Part shown: positions 36,882-45,147 of the stretch, in pieces
Layout of the letters: every line of letters begins with the position of its first letter
How positions within the stretch are numbered: the first letter of the stretch is position 1
From: Trueperella pyogenes
Lineage (GTDB): Bacteria; Actinomycetota; Actinomycetes; Actinomycetales; Actinomycetaceae
DNA: 64,000 nt
Direction: 5' to 3'
Assembly (NCBI RefSeq): GCF_001070855.1
Contig: NZ_JVLH01000006.1
Location: forward strand, 1 to 64,000
Translations under genes and position numbers: made by a program
The notes under the pieces: model-generated
The model's database searches: none
Told to the model about the DNA's origin: nothing
What the model saw: the letters and a program-made list of their open reading frames with translations, nothing else

Positions 36882-38654
36882 ATGGCAACCGCAGTGATCA
36901 TGCCCGCTCTGGGCGAGTCGGTGACCGAAGGCACCGTGACCACCTGGCTCAAATCAGTGGGCGACACCGTCGCGCTCGACGAGCCCTTGGTCGAAGTTTC
37001 CACCGACAAGGTCGACTCTGAAGTTCCCTCCCCCGTGGCAGGCGTCCTTCTTCAGATTCTTGTCCCCGAAGACGAAACCGTCGAGGTCGGTACTCAGCTG
37101 GCCCTCATTGGTGATGCTTCCGAGGCCCCGCAAGATGCGCCTGCTCCCGTTCAGGAAAGCGCACCCACGCCGGCGCCCGCTCCAGAGGCGCAACCCACTC
37201 CCGCCGCTTCCGCTCCTGCGCCGGCCTCGGCACCGGTAAGCGGAACCGAGGTCGTCATGCCTGCGCTTGGCGAATCGGTAACAGAAGGCACCGTCACCAC
37301 CTGGCTGAAGTCTGTTGGCGACGCCGTTGAAACCGATGAACCGCTGGTTGAGGTTTCGACCGATAAGGTGGACTCCGAAGTTCCCGCTCCCGCTTCAGGC
37401 TTCCTCGCAGAAATTCGCGTACCAGAAGATGAGACCGTTGAGGTTGGCACTGTCCTAGCAGTGATTACTGCTCAGGCTCCTTCGGCTGCCCCCAGCGAAC
37501 CTGCTGCACCCGCTGCTCCTGCAGCGGCTCCTGCGGCTCCGGCTCAGCAAGCCCCTGTTCCTGCTTCACCAGCACCTCAGGCTCCTGCACCGGCTCCCGC
37601 TGCACCGGTAAACCCCTTCCCGACTCCCGCATCCTTGGCTCAGACTGCAGAAACTGGCCAGCTGGCCCAGTCTTCTGCATCTACCCCTGCGCAGGTTTCC
37701 CAAACCGGCTATGTGACGCCTATCGTCCGCAAGCTTGCGCGCGAGGCAGGAATTGAGCTTGCAGAGGTAACCGGCACCGGGATTGGTGGCCGAATTCGCC
37801 GTGAAGACGTCGAGGCCGCAATCAAGGCACGCGCGGCAGTGCAAACTCCTGCAGCTCCTGCAGCGAGCGCAGCACCTCAGACAGCCGTAGCAGCAGCCCC
37901 TGGCGACAATGTCTTCTCCGGCCGCGAGGCATCACCGCTTCGCGGAACCACTGAGAAGATGTCGCGTTTGCGCCAGACTATCGCCCGCCGCATGGTCGAG
38001 TCACTCGCAACCGCTGCCCAGCTCACCACCGTCATTGAAGTAGACGTTACAAAGATTGCCGCTCTGCGTGCGCGCGCAAAGGACGCATTTGTTCAGCGCG
38101 AGAACACCAAGCTGACTTTCCTCCCCTTCTTCGTCAAGGCTGCGACCGAAGCGCTGCGCTTCCACCCCAAGCTCAACGCAACGATTAATGACAAGGAAGT
38201 AACGTACTTCGATCACGAGAACATTGGTATCGCGGTAGATACGGAGCGCGGCCTGCTGGTCCCGGTCATCAAGAACGCCCAGGAAATGACAATCGCCGAC
38301 GTTTCGCGTTCAATCAACGATCTTGCTGCACGCACACGTTCGGCAACGATCGGTGCTGATGAGCTTTCGGGTTCGACCTTCACCGTCACGAACACTGGTT
38401 CAGGTGGCGCGCTTTTCGATACGCCAGTGCTCAACATGCCGGAAACAGCAATCATGGGCGTGGGCACGATCGTGAAGCGCCCAGTGGTTGTTAAGGACGA
38501 ACTCGGCAACGATTCGATCGCGATCCGTTCAATGGTTTATCTCTCATTGTCCTACGATCACCGTCTGGTTGACGGCGCAGACGCATCCCGTTTCCTCATG
38601 GATGTGAAGCGCCGACTTGAAGAAGCTGCATTCGAGTCAGAACTCGGCCTGTAG
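36882..38654 (+). CDS. sucB: Dihydrolipoamide acyltransferase (E2), two lipoyl domains
   Basis: This 590-residue E2 is the core of a 2-oxoacid dehydrogenase complex. It has two nearly identical lipoyl domains (residues ~1-75 and ~122-197; each has [13 protein letters not shown] and the lipoylated lysine in [10 protein letters not shown]) joined by Ala/Pro-rich linkers. An E3-binding domain ([17 protein letters not shown]...[12 protein letters not shown]) and a catalytic domain ending in the HxxxDG motif [14 protein letters not shown] follow. It may serve both pyruvate and 2-oxoglutarate dehydrogenase, as the shared actinobacterial E2 (DlaT/SucB) does. The ATG has AAGGAG 8 nt upstream. A strong terminator follows. 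Confidence 0.9.
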   Translation: MATAVIMPALGESVTEGTVTTWLKSVGDTVALDEPLVEVSTDKVDSEVPSPVAGVLLQILVPEDETVEVGTQLALIGDASEAPQDAPAPVQESAPTPAPAPEAQPTPAASAPAPASAPVSGTEVVMPALGESVTEGTVTTWLKSVGDAVETDEPLVEVSTDKVDSEVPAPASGFLAEIRVPEDETVEVGTVLAVITAQAPSAAPSEPAAPAAPAAAPAAPAQQAPVPASPAPQAPAPAPAAPVNPFPTPASLAQTAETGQLAQSSASTPAQVSQTGYVTPIVRKLAREAGIELAEVTGTGIGGRIRREDVEAAIKARAAVQTPAAPAASAAPQTAVAAAPGDNVFSGREASPLRGTTEKMSRLRQTIARRMVESLATAAQLTTVIEVDVTKIAALRARAKDAFVQRENTKLTFLPFFVKAATEALRFHPKLNATINDKEVTYFDHENIGIAVDTERGLLVPVIKNAQEMTIADVSRSINDLAARTRSATIGADELSGSTFTVTNTGSGGALFDTPVLNMPETAIMGVGTIVKRPVVVKDELGNDSIAIRSMVYLSLSYDHRLVDGADASRFLMDVKRRLEEAAFESELGL

Positions 38655-38674
38655 ACTTCACTGATCTAATTACT

Positions 38675-38711
38675 GTGGTGGGCAAACCTAGGTTTGCCCA
38701 CCACTTTTATT
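38675..38711 (+). terminator. Intrinsic terminator of lpd-sucB
   Basis: A perfect 30-bp palindrome (38675-38704; arms GTGGTGGGCAAACCT) is followed by TTTTATT. Confidence 0.88.
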
Positions 38712-38848
38712 CCACCTTGTCATCAACAGGCCTACTATCAAGCGATCTACGTGCAAAGGTGAGAGACTGTCAACCGATACACGAGGTTACGTCGCCTCGC
38801 GACGTCATCCGTATCCATACTCTGCAGTATCGACAGAAATGCCTGAAG

Positions 38849-39427
38849 ATGTTTAAAAACCTTTTCAAAAAGACTGATTCCAAGCGCCGTCGTATTGGCG
38901 TAGCCGCAGTCACCGGCCTCATCGGCGGTCTTTTTTCCGCGATCGTTAAGTTCGGATGGGAAGTTCCTTTCCCGCCTCGCACGCCCGAGCGCAACGCAAC
39001 AAACCCGCCACAGATGCTCCTCGAGCAGCTCGGGATGACCCCCGACCAGGTTCACACAACAGTTTCCTTCAACGGAAACGATAACCTGCCGATTTATTCT
39101 TTCATCATCCACTTCTCCTTCGCGATTGTCTTTGCACTCTTCTACTGCATTGTCGCGGAGTATTTCCCCGGAATTAAACTCTGGCAAGGTGCCGCATTCG
39201 GCCTGCTTGTCTGGATCGGATTCCACCTTGTCCTGATGCCTCTCATGGGCACAGTTCCCTCCCCTTTCCCCTGGGTTGAAGGCGGACAAAGCTGGGCTGA
39301 GCACTTCTCAGAAGCACTGGGACACATTGTGTGGATGTGGTCGATCGAAATTGTTCGTCGCGACCTACGTAACCGCATCACTCATGAACCCGATGCAGAG
39401 GTCCCCTTGGCTGCTGCAACTCGCTGA
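38849..39427 (+). CDS. YagU family protein (DUF1440)
   Basis: This 192-residue inner-membrane protein resembles E. coli YagU, linked there to acid resistance. Hydrophobic segments are IGVAAVTGLIGGLFSAIV, FIIHFSFAIVFALFYCIV and AAFGLLVWIGFHLVLMPL, with a conserved VKFGWEVPFPPRTPERNATNPP loop and an FSEALGHIVWMWSIEIVRRDL C-terminal helix. ATG 38849 (MFKNLFKKTD) matches where the homology starts; the longer frame would begin inside the upstream terminator. It stands between two terminators, so it is monocistronic. Confidence 0.85.
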   Translation: MFKNLFKKTDSKRRRIGVAAVTGLIGGLFSAIVKFGWEVPFPPRTPERNATNPPQMLLEQLGMTPDQVHTTVSFNGNDNLPIYSFIIHFSFAIVFALFYCIVAEYFPGIKLWQGAAFGLLVWIGFHLVLMPLMGTVPSPFPWVEGGQSWAEHFSEALGHIVWMWSIEIVRRDLRNRITHEPDAEVPLAAATR

Positions 39428-39442
39428 GATAGCGGAGCAAAG

Positions 39443-39478
39443 TGGGGTGTGGAGATCAAATGATCCCCACACCCCCTT
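39443..39478 (+). terminator. Hairpin terminator after yagU-like gene
   Basis: Arms GGGGTGTGG (39444-39452) and CCACACCCC (39467-39475) with an inner GATC/GATC pair form a hairpin; a short CTTTC follows. Confidence 0.7.
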
Positions 39479-39522
39479 TCACATTCCGTGACAGACGAAA
39501 AAACCGCTAAGATAGACCCGTT

Positions 39523-40218
39523 ATGAGCGAAAACAGCACACCCCAGAAAAAACGGCGCTTCTATCACAACCTGATGGACGCGTACCGAATTGCCGCCCGC
39601 ACATATCCTTGGATCGGCTGGCTGATGATCGGCGTTACCGTCGTCGCAACCGCACTTGGAGTTCTAGCTGCGGCACTTATCCACGGTAGCTGGTTCTCAC
39701 TCATCCTCTTGGGCCTACTTATCGGTGTTTTGATCTCGACCATCCTCTTGTCGACTCTTACCGAACGCGCAACATATGCCCAGGTTGAAGGAACTGTCGG
39801 CCAGGTCTACATGGTAATTAGCCGCATCCGCAGCGGCTGGATTGCCAATCAACAGCCGATCGCCGCAAATCCCGAACAGGATCTTGTTTGGCGCCTTATC
39901 GGCCGTCCTGGAATTGTGCTCATTTCCGAAGGCCCCAGCTCCCGCGTTCGCACCCTACTTGAGCAAGAACGCAAGAAGGCACAGCGAATCATGCGCAACG
40001 TCACCGTCACCACCATTCAGGTTGGTACCGAAGAGGGACAGGTTCGCTTGGCAAAGCTTCAACGCGAACTTCGCTCACTCAAAAAGACTCTTACTCGTGA
40101 CGAAGTTCCTCTGGTTAACCAGCGCCTGAGCGCTCTGGACCGCACCTCTGCACCTATCCCGAAGGGGATTGATCCAACCCGGATGCGTCCCAACCGACGC
40201 GCACTACGCGGACGCTAA
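39523..40218 (+). CDS. DUF4191 membrane protein
   Basis: This 231-residue actinobacterial protein (Rv2219 family) has two transmembrane helices near the N-terminus (WIGWLMIGVTVVATALGVLAAALI and WFSLILLGLLIGVLISTILL), the conserved ERATYAQVEGTVGQVYMVISRIRSGW and DLVWRLIGRPGIVLISEG segments, and a basic C-terminal cytosolic region (RPNRRALRGR). The function is unknown. In many relatives it neighbours lipA/lipB, here it neighbours the lipoyl-bearing E2 gene. It ends in a strong terminator. Confidence 0.85.
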   Translation: MSENSTPQKKRRFYHNLMDAYRIAARTYPWIGWLMIGVTVVATALGVLAAALIHGSWFSLILLGLLIGVLISTILLSTLTERATYAQVEGTVGQVYMVISRIRSGWIANQQPIAANPEQDLVWRLIGRPGIVLISEGPSSRVRTLLEQERKKAQRIMRNVTVTTIQVGTEEGQVRLAKLQRELRSLKKTLTRDEVPLVNQRLSALDRTSAPIPKGIDPTRMRPNRRALRGR

Positions 40219-40226
40219 TCTTTCAT

Positions 40227-40267
40227 TTGAGGCCTGTGAACCAAGTTGTTCACAGGCCTCAATTTTT
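40227..40267 (+). terminator. Intrinsic terminator after DUF4191
   Basis: A perfect 15-bp stem (arms 40227-40241 and 40248-40262, core GAGGCCTGTGAAC) with a 6-nt loop, followed by TTTTTG. Confidence 0.9.
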
Positions 40268-40294
40268 GTGTGAGGACTCACCCATAATCAATTT

Positions 40295-40309
40295 ATGCAT
40301 AATATGCAT
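40295..40309. promoter_or_regulatory. ATGCAT-N3-ATGCAT palindrome before amino-acid ABC operon
   Basis: ATGCATAATATGCAT is a perfect dyad around one central base, 43 bp before the substrate-binding protein start. A second dyad, CTGATG (40311-40316) and CATCAG (40328-40333), follows. The position suits an operator or promoter element; the regulator is unknown. Confidence 0.4.
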
Positions 40310-40351
40310 TCTGATGTATGCTTATTTCATCAGAACTCAAGGAGAGACATC

Positions 40352-41281
40352 ATGAACACAAAACTTATTGCAATTCCATCCATTCTGGTGCTGAGCGCAG
40401 CAGGTATTGCAGCTTGCTCAAACCCCGATGAAAAGCCTTCAGCAGATGGTTCAGCATCCACCTCTCAGACAGCAAATCTCAGTTTCGATACCTCATCGAT
40501 CCAAGCTGTCCCTGAAATTGAGGCATTGGTTCCCGAGTCCATCAAGAAAGCGGGAGTGCTGAAGAACGGCGCATCAATCGATTATGCACCGGCAGAGTTC
40601 TTCAAGTCAGATGGCACCACCCCCACCGGTTATGACGTCAATATGGCCGATGCGATCGCGCATGTCATGGGCCTGAAAGGCGCGACCACAGAGCACGCTG
40701 AATTTGCGACAATCATTCCTTCGCTTGGCTCGAAGTTCGATATCGGTATTTCCGGCTTCACGATCACTGCTGACCGCGAGAAGGAAGTCAACATGGTCAG
40801 CTTCATCGAAACTGGTACCGCCTTCGCAGTTGCAAAGGGCAATCCCAAGAACTTTGATCCAACGCACGTGTGCGGAACAACTGTTGGTGTCCAGAATGGC
40901 ACCTTCCAATTCGACTACATCACTCAGCTCTCCAATGACTGCACCGCTAAGGGTGAAAAGGCTGTGAAGATCATGCCTCACGACCTTCAAACTGACATTG
41001 CAGTGCGTGTTGCCAGCGGCCAGTACGATGCAACCCTTGCTGACTCCCCCGTCATTGGCTACACCATTGAGCAATCTAATGGTTCGCTCGAGCAGGTCGG
41101 AGATGTGGTCGAATCTGCACCACAGGGAATCATTGTTCCTAAGGATAACGAGCAACTCACGAAGGCCATCCAGGCAGCTGTCCAGTACCTGATGGACAAC
41201 GGATACGTTGAGAAGATCCTCGCAACCTACGGATCGAACCAAGGCGCACTCAAGACCGCAGAAATTAACCCGCAGGTCTGA
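40352..41281 (+). CDS. Amino-acid ABC transporter substrate-binding lipoprotein
   Basis: This 309-residue lipoprotein has a signal peptide (MNTKLIAIPSILVLSAAGIAAC) whose lipobox cysteine is residue 22, followed by a Ser/Thr-rich spacer and a type-2 periplasmic-binding fold (SBP_bac_3). Landmarks include FFKSDGTTPTGYDVNMADAIAHVMG, DIGISGFTITADREKEVNMVSF and GVQNGTFQFDYI. It captures a polar amino acid for the permease and ATPase that follow. ATG 40352 has AAGGAGA at 40339-40345. Ligand identity cannot be told from sequence. Confidence 0.9.
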   Translation: MNTKLIAIPSILVLSAAGIAACSNPDEKPSADGSASTSQTANLSFDTSSIQAVPEIEALVPESIKKAGVLKNGASIDYAPAEFFKSDGTTPTGYDVNMADAIAHVMGLKGATTEHAEFATIIPSLGSKFDIGISGFTITADREKEVNMVSFIETGTAFAVAKGNPKNFDPTHVCGTTVGVQNGTFQFDYITQLSNDCTAKGEKAVKIMPHDLQTDIAVRVASGQYDATLADSPVIGYTIEQSNGSLEQVGDVVESAPQGIIVPKDNEQLTKAIQAAVQYLMDNGYVEKILATYGSNQGALKTAEINPQV

Positions 41282-41316
41282 TATTCCCTCGCTAGTATCT
41301 CTAAGGAATTCACGTT

Positions 41317-42213
41317 ATGCCCGAAAAGACCAAAGACGGGGTTGAGTTGATCCAATCCCGACCTGTCTTCCACCTAGGTCGTTGGATCAGCGCGATTATC
41401 GTTGGACTCTTGGCATTGGGATTGGCCTACATCCTTGTCACAAACCCCAAATTTAGGTGGGATGTGGTGTGGGAATGGCTCTTTTCAAAAATGATCATCA
41501 CCGGCCTGATGATGACGATCGTCTTGACGGTTTTATCCATGGCACTTGGCACGGTGCTTGCCATCACCATGGCGATCATGCGACAGTCAATCAATCCCGT
41601 TTTACGAGGTGTAGCTTCTGCCTATATTTGGTTCTTCCGTGGAACGCCTATCTATACGCAGCTGATTTTCTGGTCACTACTACCTACTCTCTACCAGACA
41701 ATTAGCTTGGGAATTCCCGGAACAGAATTCGGCATTTCCTTCGAGACGCGCGAATGGTTCACACAATTTTGGATGGCATTTATCGGGCTCGGCCTCAACG
41801 AAGGCGCTTACCTTGCCGAAATTATCCGCGCAGGACTGCTCTCGGTGGATAAAGGGCAATGGGAAGCGGCAACGGCTCTGGGAATGTCTCGCGGGAAGAT
41901 TTTCCGTCGGATTATCTTGCCTCAAGCTATGAGAGTGATTGTCCCACCCATTGGTAACGAGACGATCTCGATGCTCAAGACCACTTCTCTGGTCAGCGCA
42001 ATCCCCTACACTCTTGAGCTAACCTACGTTGCGAGCCAAAAGGGACAAGAACTATTCCAGCCAATTCCTTTGCTTATTGCAGCTGCAATCTGGTACTTGG
42101 TTGTCACCAGTATCCTCATGTGGATCCAAAGCCGCATCGAAGCTTACTTCGGCAAAGGATTTGATCCTGACAATCAGTCTGTAGATACGACTTTCATTGA
42201 GGTAACACCATGA
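41317..42213 (+). CDS. Amino-acid ABC transporter permease
   Basis: This 298-residue membrane protein is of the HisM/GlnP type with about five to six transmembrane segments. It shows the EAA loop [29 protein letters not shown] and the [13 protein letters not shown] segment. It has AAGGAA upstream and lies 35 bp after the binding protein. Its stop overlaps the ATPase start (ATGA), so the three genes form one operon. Confidence 0.92.
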   Translation: MPEKTKDGVELIQSRPVFHLGRWISAIIVGLLALGLAYILVTNPKFRWDVVWEWLFSKMIITGLMMTIVLTVLSMALGTVLAITMAIMRQSINPVLRGVASAYIWFFRGTPIYTQLIFWSLLPTLYQTISLGIPGTEFGISFETREWFTQFWMAFIGLGLNEGAYLAEIIRAGLLSVDKGQWEAATALGMSRGKIFRRIILPQAMRVIVPPIGNETISMLKTTSLVSAIPYTLELTYVASQKGQELFQPIPLLIAAAIWYLVVTSILMWIQSRIEAYFGKGFDPDNQSVDTTFIEVTP

Positions 42214-42986
42214 CAGATCAGTCTGCGCTCATTCAAATCCGCGGAGTCCATAAGTTTTTCGGCGACCTCCACGTCCTGCGCGGGATAGATCTCGATATCG
42301 CCAACGGTGAGGTCTGCGTGATCATGGGACCGTCAGGCTCAGGTAAGTCAACGCTGCTGCGTTGTCTCAACCAGCTAGAGACAATCTCTGCGGGGGAAAT
42401 CTTCATTGATGGCGAGCTCTTGGGATACCGAAAAGACCCCTCAACGGGGGTACTGCACGACCTAACAGACAAGCAAATCGCTAGTCAGCGCTCACAAATC
42501 GGAATGGTTTTCCAACGTTTCAACCTCTTCCCACACATGACTGCTATAGAGAATGTTATGGAAGGCCCAATTCAGGTCTTGGGGCGTCCTAAGGCGGAAG
42601 TTGCACGGGACGCCCAGGAGTACTTGGAATTAGTAGGTTTGGGAGATCGTCTTAACCACTACCCCTCGCAGCTTTCTGGCGGCCAGCAGCAGCGAGTGGC
42701 GATTGCTCGTGCCTTAGCGATGAAACCCGAACTGATGCTCTTTGACGAGCCCACTTCTGCCCTAGATCCCGAACTCGTCGGCGAAGTCCTGAGCGTCATG
42801 CAGGATCTCGCGAAGGCAGGAATGACTATGGTCGTCGTCACCCATGAGGTTGGTTTTGCGCGTGAGGTAGCTGACCACGTCGTCTTCATGGACGGCGGAA
42901 CAATCGTTGAAGAGGGAAGCCCCGAGGACGTGATCGTGAATCCACAAAATCCCCGTACTCAGGAGTTCTTCTCAAAGGTCCTCTAA
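42210..42986 (+). CDS. Amino-acid ABC transporter ATP-binding protein
   Basis: This 258-residue ATPase of the polar-amino-acid uptake family (GlnQ/HisP type) powers import. Walker A is [11 protein letters not shown], the Q-loop is [14 protein letters not shown], the signature is LSGGQQQR, Walker B is [14 protein letters not shown] and the switch histidine is VVTHEVGFA. It starts by ATGA overlap with the permease and ends the operon. The inverted repeat at 43005-43046 follows. Confidence 0.94.
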   Translation: MTDQSALIQIRGVHKFFGDLHVLRGIDLDIANGEVCVIMGPSGSGKSTLLRCLNQLETISAGEIFIDGELLGYRKDPSTGVLHDLTDKQIASQRSQIGMVFQRFNLFPHMTAIENVMEGPIQVLGRPKAEVARDAQEYLELVGLGDRLNHYPSQLSGGQQQRVAIARALAMKPELMLFDEPTSALDPELVGEVLSVMQDLAKAGMTMVVVTHEVGFAREVADHVVFMDGGTIVEEGSPEDVIVNPQNPRTQEFFSKVL

Positions 42987-43004
42987 CAATAGAGTTCTGA
43001 GTGG

Positions 43005-43046
43005 TCCCGGATATCTCAAAGGTTCAGGCTTAGGAGATATCCGGGA
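43005..43046. terminator. Inverted repeat between ABC operon and GNAT gene, overlapping the GNAT 3' end
   Basis: 13-bp arms TCCCGGATATCTC (43005-43017) and its complement (43034-43046) with a 16-nt loop. The right arm lies inside the last codons of the convergent acetyltransferase gene (IPDIS). It is a probable terminator for the ABC operon. Confidence 0.5.
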
Positions 43047-44058
43047 TATCTATTGCGTAGAGTCGCTGCTGACCAACGACTCGAAAACCAAGATATTCAA
43101 AAACCGATAGCGTTGCAGAACCTTCGGTTTGAGCAATTCCCGTTGCGATAAGATCCATACCGTCTTGTGCCTGTGCGCGCATCGAGGCAACCACTAAGGC
43201 ATCAAGAACCGGGGTATTCCTCCACTCGTCTCCAACACCGATGTGGTCGATATAGCCTTCTTTCCACCCCAGTGCAGGCCAATCTTGCTCGTACTTTGAA
43301 ACAAGCGTAAAACCCGCAATCCGAGGGCGATCAGAGCGACGATCCACCGCGATATAGGACCAATCGGGAGCAAAAGAACTACGTCCCATCGTCCACTGCT
43401 CTTCGGTAAGAGCGGCTCGGCCTTGCTGTTGCGCAATTAGGTTTGCTGCGCGTCGCAGCTCATCATCCCATGAAGGGCTCCACTGCTCGATCGTCATGTA
43501 CGAACCGAGCGAAGGCGCTTGCGGAAGTGGGTCGAGTTTCGCCCGTAGGTCGTAATAGGTACGTTCCCAATGGAAGCCTCGAGCCTTAAGGGCGTTTTCA
43601 AGTTCGTCCTGCCAATTTTCGACGAAGCTCACGATCGCGCGCTGGCCATTATCTTCATTTCGCTCAAGCATTGAACGAGCAGCTGCAATTTGCCATTCAA
43701 GCAGCGAACTACCTAAACCGATTCTACGAAAATCGGGGTCAACTCCGCCTTGGCAGACACATTCAATACGCTCTGAAAAACGCAATCGTGTCTGAGCGAA
43801 AGCGACCATTCTCCCCTGCGCGATTCCTTTCGTCGCAAATGCCGCAATCCCCCACCATGACGAGGCCGGGGAAAGCATTTCTTCGACTTCAGCCAACGCC
43901 GTGCGATAGGGAGGATTATCCCTTGCCTCCATTCGCGCAAAAAGAGCGCTCAGGGCGTGCAGGTCACGAAACTCCAGCTGGCGCCAGACGATTCCATGGT
44001 GTTCCTGGGGGAAGGGAGGATATGCCTCGACTCCCCTTTCTACTTGATATGAAGCCAT
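43030..44058 (-). CDS. Double-GNAT N-acetyltransferase
   Basis: This 342-residue protein has two GNAT-type domains, a layout like mycothiol synthase MshD. The acetyl-CoA loop of the first domain is GGVDPDFRRIGLGSSLLEWQ (about residues 104-123). The second domain is more degenerate (DHIGVGDEWRNTPVLDALVVASMRA). The substrate is unknown. It lies 15 bp downstream of a second two-domain GNAT gene; together they look like an operon of diverged paralogues. Confidence 0.78.
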   Translation of the reverse strand: MASYQVERGVEAYPPFPQEHHGIVWRQLEFRDLHALSALFARMEARDNPPYRTALAEVEEMLSPASSWWGIAAFATKGIAQGRMVAFAQTRLRFSERIECVCQGGVDPDFRRIGLGSSLLEWQIAAARSMLERNEDNGQRAIVSFVENWQDELENALKARGFHWERTYYDLRAKLDPLPQAPSLGSYMTIEQWSPSWDDELRRAANLIAQQQGRAALTEEQWTMGRSSFAPDWSYIAVDRRSDRPRIAGFTLVSKYEQDWPALGWKEGYIDHIGVGDEWRNTPVLDALVVASMRAQAQDGMDLIATGIAQTEGSATLSVFEYLGFRVVGQQRLYAIDIPDIS

Positions 44059-44073
44059 TGACGAGTACGCGCC

Positions 44074-45093
44074 CTACTGATCAATACTGTAAAAGACACG
44101 TGTACGGTCATTGAGAAAGCCCAGATGCTCATATACGGCTTGTGCATGTGTTGGGCTCTTGATATCCGCATCAATCCCAATACGGCTCATCCCGTCTTGA
44201 GCAGCAGCGTGCGTTGCAGCAGAGACCATTGCTGAGGCTACGCCCTTGCCTCGATATGCCGGCGCAACACCAATGGTATTGATATAAGCCTCAAGACGAC
44301 CATGGGCAATCCAGCTTTCTGCTGGGCGACCAGACATACAGTAGCCAGCTATTTCGCCATCATCATCGAGAGCAACAAAAGACCAGCGATCTTCGTAATC
44401 TTCAAGTGCGCGTCCCCACCAAAAATCTCGAGCTTCGGTGAGAGGGTGATCCGCAAAAACTTCGGAATGCACGTGATGGAGCTTGGAGAAAGAAACCTCA
44501 CTCATAGGCACAATATGCAGTCCATCGGGTACCGGTCCGCGGCTCTCTGAGCCCTCCAGATCGCGATACATCACTTGGAACATGTGCTTTGCATAAAAAC
44601 CCGCGGCAATATACAAACGACGACGATCTGTCATGTGACCGTCAACCCAGTTAGCAATAGACGTTGGGAGTTCACAGTCGCGGCCAAAATACTCAACAAG
44701 CATTTGGCGTGCACGCCCGTCCTGCCAGTGAAGCAGAGAACGGCCAACACCACGGCCTCGCCATGATGGGTGGATCACCGCGTTAACGATCGCTACCGCG
44801 GCCTCGGTTAGGCTGGCCAGAATCTTCACAGAACCAAGAGCGACAATACCTTGGTCCTGGGCAATCCCCACGATTACTTCGAGGGGTGCAGCACCGCACT
44901 GTCCTAATGCCAGGTCAGCGATTTCTTTCGACGATGTCCTGAAAATCGCGTCATCTTCTTTCTCAACCTGACGAATCAGCTCAGCGACAGCCCCAAGATC
45001 CGAAGGAATCAGAGACCGCCAACGCAGACCAAGGTGAGAACCTGGAAAAGAGACGAGCGCGGGCGGTTTTAAACGCTCCGCAAGTCCAGTCAT
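44074..45093 (-). CDS. Double-GNAT N-acetyltransferase
   Basis: This 339-residue protein has two GNAT domains, both with recognisable acetyl-CoA loops: VIHPSWRGRGVGRSLLHW in the first half and IGVAPAYRGKGVASAMVSAA in the second, followed by YEHLGFLNDRTRVFYSID. MTGL at 45093 is preferred over an ATG two codons upstream because a TAGAAT box ends 6 nt before 45093 and there is no ribosome binding site. It could modify a small-molecule amine; the mycothiol pathway is possible but not shown. Confidence 0.78.
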   Translation of the reverse strand: MTGLAERLKPPALVSFPGSHLGLRWRSLIPSDLGAVAELIRQVEKEDDAIFRTSSKEIADLALGQCGAAPLEVIVGIAQDQGIVALGSVKILASLTEAAVAIVNAVIHPSWRGRGVGRSLLHWQDGRARQMLVEYFGRDCELPTSIANWVDGHMTDRRRLYIAAGFYAKHMFQVMYRDLEGSESRGPVPDGLHIVPMSEVSFSKLHHVHSEVFADHPLTEARDFWWGRALEDYEDRWSFVALDDDGEIAGYCMSGRPAESWIAHGRLEAYINTIGVAPAYRGKGVASAMVSAATHAAAQDGMSRIGIDADIKSPTHAQAVYEHLGFLNDRTRVFYSIDQ

Positions 45094-45099
45094 GCACAT

Positions 45100-45105
45100 A
45101 TTCTA
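45100..45105 (-). promoter_or_regulatory. -10 box for GNAT operon
   Basis: TAGAAT on the minus strand, 6 nt before the ATG at 45093, supporting that start and a leaderless message. Confidence 0.45.
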
Positions 45106-45147
45106 CGGGATTACGGGCCTTCAGTCCCACTTGAGTGGGACGTTGAG

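Noticed and set aside
36900-37400. Repeated DNA in the E2 gene as a recent duplication
   Set aside because: It corresponds to two ordinary lipoyl domains; codon use differs between the copies, so it is an old domain repeat.
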